Shown here: positions 11,692 to 16,462 of the stretch, piece after piece | Layout: each line of letters opens with the position of its first letter | How positions within the stretch are numbered: the first letter of the stretch is position 1 | DNA from: Avispirillum sp959601495 | Lineage (GTDB): Bacteria > Bacillota > Clostridia > Oscillospirales > CAG-272 | Length of the DNA: 16,462 nt | Reading direction: 5' to 3' | NCBI GenBank assembly: GCA_959601495.1 | Contig: CAUGPT010000043.1 | Span: 1 to 16,462, forward strand | The notes under the pieces: model-generated | What the model was told of the DNA's origin: nothing | What the model saw: only the letters and a program-made list of their open reading frames with translations | Database searches by the model: none | Made by a program: the position numbers and the translations under genes

Positions 11692-12318
11692 ATGTCAGAA
11701 AATAAAATAATCACACGTCTTGAAACAAAAGACGACTACCGCAGCGTCGAAAACCTGACCCGCGAGTCATTCTGGAACGTCTACCGCCCCGGCTGCATGG
11801 AGCACTATGTGCTGCACTGCTATCGGAATGACCCGGCTTTTGTGCCGGAGCTTGACTTCGTCATGGAACTGAACGGCGAGCTTATCGGTCAGGTCATTTA
11901 TGTGCGCTCAGAGATCGAGTGCGGCGACGGGCGAAAAGTGCCGATCATGACCTTCGGTCCCATCGGCATCGCGCCGAAGTATAAGCGGCAGGGCTACGGA
12001 AAGCGGTTACTGGACTATTCAATGGAAAAGGCCCGTGAGATGGGCGCGGGCGCGCTTGCCATCACCGGCAATATTCTGTTCTACGGCAAGTCCGGCTTTG
12101 TTCCCGCCAAGACAAAGGGCGTTCGTTATGCCGACGATCCGGAGGCGGACTATTTTCTCATCAAGGAGCTGACGCCCGGATTTTTGGACGGCATCTCGGG
12201 CACATACAAGGACCCCGAGGGCTATTTTGTCTGTGAGAAGGATCCCGAGGGATTTGAGCGGTTCGAGGCGACATTTCCGAAAAAAGAAAAGCTGAAGCTG
12301 CCCGGGCAGCTGTTCTGA
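11692..12318 (+). CDS. GNAT family N-acetyltransferase
   Basis: This 208-residue GNAT enzyme has its acetyl-CoA loop in IAPKYKRQGYGKRLLDYSM (RQGYGK at 99-104). It is preceded by the FGPIGI strand and followed by ALAITGN and FYGKSGFVPA. It resembles YhbS-type predicted N-acetyltransferases. The substrate is unknown. The C-terminus is longer than in minimal GNATs, adding a region rich in Asp/Glu/Lys. AAGGAG precedes the ATG at 11692. It lies 20 bases after the DUF998 gene. An open frame running in from upstream in the same phase has no ribosome binding site and is antiparallel to nothing coding, so it is not used. Confidence 0.9.
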   Translation: MSENKIITRLETKDDYRSVENLTRESFWNVYRPGCMEHYVLHCYRNDPAFVPELDFVMELNGELIGQVIYVRSEIECGDGRKVPIMTFGPIGIAPKYKRQGYGKRLLDYSMEKAREMGAGALAITGNILFYGKSGFVPAKTKGVRYADDPEADYFLIKELTPGFLDGISGTYKDPEGYFVCEKDPEGFERFEATFPKKEKLKLPGQLF

Positions 12319-12335
12319 ACAGGAGATAAATCATT

Positions 12336-12608
12336 ATGATAGAATCAAGATGCGGGATTCTGTGCGGCGATTGCAGCTTTCGTGAGACAACGGGCTGCAA
12401 AGGATGCGTAAATACTGAAAAGCCCTTTTGGGCGGACAGCTGCCCCGTGAAATCATGCTGTGAGATGAAAGGGCTGCGGCATTGCGGCGAATGCGAGGAT
12501 TTTGTTTGTCCTCTGCTGCATACTTTTGCTTACGACATGGAGCAAAGCGACAACGGCGCAAGGATAGAACAGTGCAAAAAGTGGTGTAAGAATAATGGCG
12601 TCAAGTAA
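12336..12608 (+). CDS. Cysteine-rich DUF3795 protein
   Basis: This 90-residue protein has 13 cysteines. The start MIESRCGILCGDCSFRETTG, the CKGC pair (21-24) and the later CGECEDFVCP segment (50-59) match the DUF3795 family. Such proteins probably bind zinc or an iron-sulphur cluster, but function is not established. AGGAGAT precedes the ATG, and the gene begins 17 bases after the GNAT gene. The 3' end overlaps the TfoX-type gene by 14 bases, so the two are translated together. Confidence 0.88.
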   Translation: MIESRCGILCGDCSFRETTGCKGCVNTEKPFWADSCPVKSCCEMKGLRHCGECEDFVCPLLHTFAYDMEQSDNGARIEQCKKWCKNNGVK

Positions 12609-12921
12609 AGATTATCTGCAGTTCATTCTGGAACAGTTATCCGATTTGGACGATATTTCTTACCGCCCCATGATGGGAGAATATATCATTTATTACAAAG
12701 GTAAGATCGTCGGCGGGATATATGATGATCGGTTGCTTGTAAAGAAAACAAGCTCCGCTCTGGAACTTATGCCTGCAGCAATTTCTGAGCTCCCGTATGA
12801 AGGAGCAAAAGAAATGCTGTCGGTGGATGAAGTTGACAGCAAAGAGTTTCTCGCAAAGCTGTTTGAGGCGATGTACGATGAATTACCGTCGCCGAAGAGA
12901 AAGAACAAAACAGTAAAATAA
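12595..12921 (+). CDS. TfoX N-terminal domain protein
   Basis: This 108-residue protein consists of a single TfoX-N-like domain: RPMMGEYIIYYKGKIVGGIY, then DDRLLVKKT and a long C-terminal helix ending in a basic tail. Full-length TfoX/Sxy regulators of competence have an additional C-terminal domain, absent here. Stand-alone copies are common in Firmicutes and have no established job. Its start lies inside the DUF3795 gene (14-base overlap) and has no strong ribosome binding site of its own, so it probably depends on translational coupling. By eye it is more AT-rich than the genes around it. Confidence 0.85.
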   Translation: MASSKDYLQFILEQLSDLDDISYRPMMGEYIIYYKGKIVGGIYDDRLLVKKTSSALELMPAAISELPYEGAKEMLSVDEVDSKEFLAKLFEAMYDELPSPKRKNKTVK

Positions 12922-12950
12922 AGCCGCATTTCCGAAAGGAGAAACGCAGG

Positions 12951-13580
12951 ATGAACAGTATTATCTATCCCCGAGCGCACGATAAGCAGACGGTCTATCT
13001 GAAAAGCGTGATAAAGGGAGCGAACATCGAAGTCGGCGACTACACTATCTACAACGATTTCGTCCGTGATCCCCGCGATTTTGAAAAGAACAACGTGCTC
13101 TATCACTACCCCGTCAACGGCGACAAGCTTAAGATCGGCAAATTCTGTTCCATCGCCTGCGGCGCGAAATTTCTGTTCACAAGCGGGAACCATTCGATGA
13201 AGTCGCTGTCAACCTATACCTTCCCGATATTCTTTGACGAGTGGGGTCTTGACGCGAAAGACATCCGCGACGCATGGGACAACAAAGGCGACACCGTCAT
13301 CGGCAATGATGTGTGGATAGGCTATGAGGCGGTCATCATGTCCGGTGTGACTATCGGCGACGGCGCCGTGATCGGCACGCGGGCTGTGGTGACAAAGGAT
13401 GTGCCGCCGTATACCATCGTCGGCGGTGTTCCCGCCGGACCCATACGCCGCCGCTTTGACGATGCGGCGATCGAAAAGCTTGAGGCCCTGCGCTGGTGGG
13501 ACTGGGACTGTGAAAAAATAAAACGCAATATCCCCGTCATTCAGTCGGGAGATATTGAAGCATTGGAGCGTGCAAAGTGA
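12951..13580 (+). CDS. Xenobiotic O-acetyltransferase, hexapeptide-repeat (Vat/CatB) type
   Basis: This 209-residue left-handed beta-helix enzyme belongs to the group of streptogramin A (Vat) and type B chloramphenicol (CatB) acetyltransferases, which are trimeric and use acetyl-CoA. Hexapeptide repeats include KIGKFCSIACGAKFLF, TVIGNDVWIGYEAVIMSGV and TIGDGAVIGTRAVVTKDV. His81 in SGNHS is the likely catalytic base. The VGGVPAGPIRRRF segment and RWWDWD are typical of the subgroup. AAAGGAG precedes the ATG. The stop overlaps the CatA-like gene start (GTGA). Whether it gives drug resistance cannot be judged from sequence. Confidence 0.93.
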   Translation: MNSIIYPRAHDKQTVYLKSVIKGANIEVGDYTIYNDFVRDPRDFEKNNVLYHYPVNGDKLKIGKFCSIACGAKFLFTSGNHSMKSLSTYTFPIFFDEWGLDAKDIRDAWDNKGDTVIGNDVWIGYEAVIMSGVTIGDGAVIGTRAVVTKDVPPYTIVGGVPAGPIRRRFDDAAIEKLEALRWWDWDCEKIKRNIPVIQSGDIEALERAK

Positions 13581-14209
13581 AACCGATCGTTATCGACCCC
13601 GAGGCCACCGCCCGTGCCGAGGCGTATAAGCTTTGGATGAGCGCGCCGAACCCTATGGTGACATTTTTCAAAACGCTGGAAGTAACGCCGCTTCTGAGGT
13701 TCGGCCGCAGGCGCGGATATAAATTCAACATGCTGCTGTGCTGGTGTATCGGCAAAGCGGCAAGCGAGGCGGGGGAATTTTACCTTCTCCCCGTGGGGCG
13801 CGAGCTTTGGAAATATGACAGCATCGCGGTGAACACCATCGTAAAAAACAGGACCGGCGAGGTAAGCTCCTGCGACGTGCCGTTTTCAACCGATCTTGCG
13901 CAGTTCAACGCCGACTACCTGCGCCTGACGCGCAAGACAGCCGAAAGCTGCGAAAATCACGATCTGACCGAAAGCATGGTCATCGGCACTTCCGCCGTTG
14001 TGGATACCGAAATAGACGGCGCCGTGGGCATGAACAGCGGCATTTTCAACAATCCGTTTATCATCTGGGGCAAATATCGTAAGGGGCTTTTCAGAACGAC
14101 GCTGAAGCTGTCGTTCCAATTCCACCATACCCAGATGGACGGCGCGCACGCGGGGCGGTTTTTGCAGAGGTTGCAGGAGAATATCTTTGAAATCAGGAAA
14201 TGCAGATGA
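13577..14209 (+). CDS. CatA-like O-acetyltransferase (chloramphenicol acetyltransferase fold)
   Basis: This 210-residue protein of the trimeric type A chloramphenicol acetyltransferase family carries the signature FQFHHTQMDGAHAGRFLQ, with His184 as likely catalytic base and Asp188 as the structural acid. The N-terminal half diverges from true CatA enzymes, so the substrate may differ. It starts with GTG at 13577, overlapping the stop of the Vat/CatB-type gene, and ends in an ATGA overlap with the SAP gene. All three are therefore translationally coupled. Two unrelated acetyltransferase folds with overlapping substrate classes are side by side here. Confidence 0.92.
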   Translation: MKPIVIDPEATARAEAYKLWMSAPNPMVTFFKTLEVTPLLRFGRRRGYKFNMLLCWCIGKAASEAGEFYLLPVGRELWKYDSIAVNTIVKNRTGEVSSCDVPFSTDLAQFNADYLRLTRKTAESCENHDLTESMVIGTSAVVDTEIDGAVGMNSGIFNNPFIIWGKYRKGLFRTTLKLSFQFHHTQMDGAHAGRFLQRLQENIFEIRKCR

Positions 14210-14778
14210 GTCAAAGACCCGAGCTAAATAAAGAAACGGACACAGCTGCTTTCCGCAGCTATTATTATCTGAAACAGGAGCTTGCCGGCTTTTGCAGAGA
14301 AAACGGATTGCCGACATCGGGCAGTAAAGCAGAACTCACCGACCGAATCGCGTACTTTCTTGATACGGGGAATGTGCTGAGATCCTCTGCCGAAAGAAAA
14401 ACGGCGGTAAACATCGGCACGCTCACCGAGGACACGGTCATAGAGCCGAATATCGTCTGCTCAGAAAAGCACCGTGCGTTTTTCCGTGAGAAAATCGGAA
14501 AAGGCTTCTCATTTCATGTTCCGTTTCAGAAATGGCTGAAAGCAAACGCCGGAAAGACTTACGGCGACGCGATTCGGGCGTATTATCAAATCCAAGAAGA
14601 AAAGAAACAAACCAAAACGGAGATCGACGGGCAGTTTGAGTACAACACATACATCCGTGATTTCTTTGCAGACAATCCCGGAAAGAGCCTGCACGATGCG
14701 ATCGTATGCTGGAACTACAAAAAGAGCCTGCCGGGGCATCATCGGTACGAAAAGTCTGACCTTCGTGCGCCGGACTGA
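14206..14778 (+). CDS. SAP-like and DUF6434 domain protein
   Basis: This 190-residue protein has an N-terminal SAP-like helical domain (about 12-48, with YYLKQELAGFCRENGLP, GSKAELTDRI and a LDTG end), which often binds nucleic acid. It is followed by a DUF6434-like region (about 65-180, with FSFHVPFQKWLKANAGKTYG and FEYNTYIRDFFADNPGKSLH). Function is unknown. The ATG at 14206 was chosen because AGGA lies 7 bases upstream and it forms an ATGA overlap with the CatA-like gene. An ATG two codons earlier is possible. Confidence 0.82.
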   Translation: MSQRPELNKETDTAAFRSYYYLKQELAGFCRENGLPTSGSKAELTDRIAYFLDTGNVLRSSAERKTAVNIGTLTEDTVIEPNIVCSEKHRAFFREKIGKGFSFHVPFQKWLKANAGKTYGDAIRAYYQIQEEKKQTKTEIDGQFEYNTYIRDFFADNPGKSLHDAIVCWNYKKSLPGHHRYEKSDLRAPD

Positions 14779-14873
14779 CCGATTTCGTAAAACCTATAAG
14801 CATCAAAAAACATCTCCGTGTAAGAAAGGCAAATAATATGCAATAACGAAGAAACCGCACGGGCCTTATTATC
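14779..14873 (+). other. Short spacer with the inferred original esterase start
   Basis: There is no terminator. GAAAGG lies 8 bases before ATG at 14838, which is in frame with the esterase but meets TAA at codon 3 (14844-14846). Eleven open codons, starting Arg-Arg-Asn-Arg, then join the esterase frame. Confidence 0.7.
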
Positions 14874-16103
14874 GTGTTGAGCATTATCACGGTACTTACC
14901 GTAACAGTCGTCGCCGCGGCGGGGATCTACTCCCGTTTCGGCGGATTCGGCACGGGCGAATGTGCAAATACCGAAGAATTTTCAAAATATGCCGTACCCG
15001 TTTCAGAGCTTTGCGTCCCCGATGAGGCGCAGATAGTCGCTCTGGGCGAGGCGACCCACGGAAACAGGGAATTTCAGCAGCTGCGGCTTGATGTATTCAA
15101 GGTGCTTGCGGAAAAATACGGCGTCCGCGCCTTTGCGCTGGAGGGAGACTTCGGCGGCTGCGAGGCGATCGACCGCTATATCCACGGTGAAGGCGGCACT
15201 GCCGAAGAAGCCCTTTCCGCCACAGGATTTGCCATCTACCGCACCGAAGAAATGAAGGATCTGCTTGAATGGATGCGCAGCTACAACACGTCTTGCGCAG
15301 AGGGCGAGGACCTTCGCTTTTACGGCTTTGACATGGAGCAGCGCTCACGCAGCTTCGGCTATCTGCTGGAAGAGCTGAAAAAGGAAGACATCGGCACTGC
15401 CGATTTTGAGAAGATGTGGAACAGCGAAGCGGGCACATACGCGGACGGCTATACCGTCGAGCAGCGCATAGAGATCATCAATGCAGTCAAAGAGCAGCTG
15501 CCGTCGGACGACGCGCGGGCAATACAGTTTGCACAGGTGCTGCTTCAAAATATCGAGCTCGGCAAATACATAAACGATTCCGGCGAGCTGAACGCGCACC
15601 GCGACCGTATGATGGCGGAGAATACCCTGTGGATACTTAAGCGGGAAAGCGCCCGCGGGAACAGCCGCATCATGATCTCCGGACACAACAACCATATCAT
15701 GCAGTGCGAAAATGCCGGGACCCCGGTTCTCGGCAGTCTGCTTGCCGAAGAACTCGGCGACGGCTATTTTGCCGTCGGTACGGATTTCTGCAAGTCAGTT
15801 TGCAATCTTCCGAAGCCGTATACCGGAGAGCGCATCACCCACACGTTTTACTCCCGCGATCCGCTTGCCAAGGCATCGGCAAGGTGCGGTTTTGACGCAA
15901 GCTTTCTGTCTTTTTCCGAAGTGCCGAAAGACTCCGCGCTTGCCGAGTATATCGCAGACAGCATTCCCACTGGTTCATTGGGCGAATCCTACAGTATTCT
16001 GATGAATTTCATTCCGCGAAGCTACCGCGTTCAGCGCGTCCCGCAGGATGCCTATGACGCAATGATATTCGTCGCAAACGCGACACCGATCGAAATCAAG
16101 TGA
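14874..16103 (+). CDS. Erythromycin-esterase family protein, membrane-anchored; start probably damaged
   Basis: This protein of the Ere family (hydrolases related to macrolide esterases EreA/EreB) has 409 residues from GTG 14874. The signature GEATHGNREF (58-67, His62) is followed by LEGD (89-92, Glu90), a RDRMMAEN segment (243-250) and HNNHI (271-275). An N-terminal hydrophobic helix suggests a lipid-facing or exported form. The GTG has no ribosome binding site. Upstream, ATG 14838 does have one, and its frame adds a basic RRNR stretch that would complete a signal anchor, but codon 3 is TAA. It is therefore either disrupted, weakly translated by reinitiation, or affected by a sequencing error. 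Substrate unknown. Confidence 0.85.
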   Translation: MLSIITVLTVTVVAAAGIYSRFGGFGTGECANTEEFSKYAVPVSELCVPDEAQIVALGEATHGNREFQQLRLDVFKVLAEKYGVRAFALEGDFGGCEAIDRYIHGEGGTAEEALSATGFAIYRTEEMKDLLEWMRSYNTSCAEGEDLRFYGFDMEQRSRSFGYLLEELKKEDIGTADFEKMWNSEAGTYADGYTVEQRIEIINAVKEQLPSDDARAIQFAQVLLQNIELGKYINDSGELNAHRDRMMAENTLWILKRESARGNSRIMISGHNNHIMQCENAGTPVLGSLLAEELGDGYFAVGTDFCKSVCNLPKPYTGERITHTFYSRDPLAKASARCGFDASFLSFSEVPKDSALAEYIADSIPTGSLGESYSILMNFIPRSYRVQRVPQDAYDAMIFVANATPIEIK

Positions 16104-16121
16104 GTATTGTATAACGCGGAC

Positions 16122-16140
16122 ACCGAACGGAAAATTCGGT
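16122..16140 (+). terminator. Weak hairpin after the esterase gene
   Basis: ACCGAA (16122-16127) pairs with TTCGGT (16135-16140). There is no T run, so termination is doubtful. A TATAAT at 16171-16176 without a good -35 follows. Confidence 0.3.
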
Positions 16141-16201
16141 TTACGCAAAACAGGAGTAAATAAGATACCGTATAATGAGAGAAACAGTAAGGAGCGAACT
16201 G

Positions 16202-16450
16202 ATGTCAAAAAGAGTACGGCAATACATCGGCATTCCGGCAGCTGTCATCACCTACTATATCGTTCACGAGGGGGCGCATCTGCTGTACGCGCTCTTTTCG
16301 GGCGTGTTCCGACAGATAAAATTCATGGGGCTCGGCGTGCAGGTCGATGTTTTCCGCGAGCGCATGACAGATTTGCCCCTCGGCATCTTCTGCCTTGCGG
16401 GTGCCCTTGCGACTTTACTGATGTGCGATAAAGAAGTAATAGAAGTGTAA
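16202..16450 (+). CDS. HEGAH-motif membrane protein (M50-like), apparently truncated
   Basis: This 82-residue open frame has a first membrane helix containing HEGAH (22-26), an HExxH-type zinc motif at the position used by M50 site-2-protease-like metallopeptidases. It is followed by FMGLGVQVDV and a second helix, LGIFCLAGALATLL. Similarity to the family I recall (about 150-190 residues, several helices) stops after TLL. The last residues MCDKEVIEV are out of character and end in TAA. The second metal-ligand region is missing, so it is probably inactive. AAGGAG precedes ATG 16202, and an in-frame ATG at 16175 lacks a site. A change in sequence near 16420 suggests a junction. Confidence 0.65.
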   Translation: MSKRVRQYIGIPAAVITYYIVHEGAHLLYALFSGVFRQIKFMGLGVQVDVFRERMTDLPLGIFCLAGALATLLMCDKEVIEV

Positions 16451-16462
16451 AAAATTTTGCCG

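Noticed and set aside
1..16462. CRISPR arrays, tRNA and rRNA genes
   Set aside because: No regularly spaced identical repeats, no cloverleaf with TTCRA arm and no rRNA sequence seen on reading both strands.

Overview
The window looks like a chromosome segment from an anaerobic Clostridia-type Firmicute, probably a gut Oscillospiraceae/Ruminococcaceae relative. The reasons are the L10-leader-controlled rplJ-rplL pair with consensus sigma-A promoters, strong GGAGG ribosome binding sites, Tn916 Orf6-like cysteine-rich KTR proteins, an ECF sigma operon and many small stress or resistance-type enzymes of kinds common in that group. No rRNA, tRNA, CRISPR array or intact transposase is visible. Taxonomy is inferred from gene types only.

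Layout. 1-2213 (mostly minus strand): a gene-free stretch probably leading toward rpoB, then rplL and rplJ with leader, attenuator and promoter, then a HxlR-type regulator. 2223-2437: divergent control region. 2438-2791: a cupin gene. 2855-3882 (minus): two GNAT acetyltransferase genes, the first broken by a one-base frameshift. 4060-5535: an AT-richer ECF sigma / membrane anti-sigma-like pair with its own promoter and terminator. 5600-6000: debris, including a serine-recombinase fragment ending near a 22-bp palindrome.

6001-16450 is a long plus-strand accessory block. It holds three TetR regulators, each with a consensus promoter overlapped or flanked by clear operator palindromes. TetR-1 is coupled to a small membrane protein. 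TetR-2 and TetR-3 are each coupled to a cysteine-rich KTR gene whose stop codon lies inside a terminator hairpin. After KTR-1 come a small zinc-ribbon-like gene, a membrane protein, an unnamed 155-residue family and an alpha/beta hydrolase. After KTR-2 comes a run of closely spaced genes: DUF998, GNAT, DUF3795, TfoX-N, a hexapeptide-type (Vat/CatB) acetyltransferase, a CatA-like acetyltransferase, a SAP/DUF6434 protein, an erythromycin-esterase-family protein and a truncated HEGAH membrane protein.

The genes read as an accumulation of self-regulated detoxification or resistance-like modules beside a core ribosomal operon. The most interesting signals are (i) the duplicated TetR-KTR cassette, whose KTR stop codons sit in a covarying terminator hairpin, suggesting translation-sensitive attenuation of the downstream genes; (ii) a possible antiterminator pairing in the rplJ leader; (iii) a stop at codon 3 of the esterase gene; and (iv) coupled CatB-like and CatA-like acetyltransferases.
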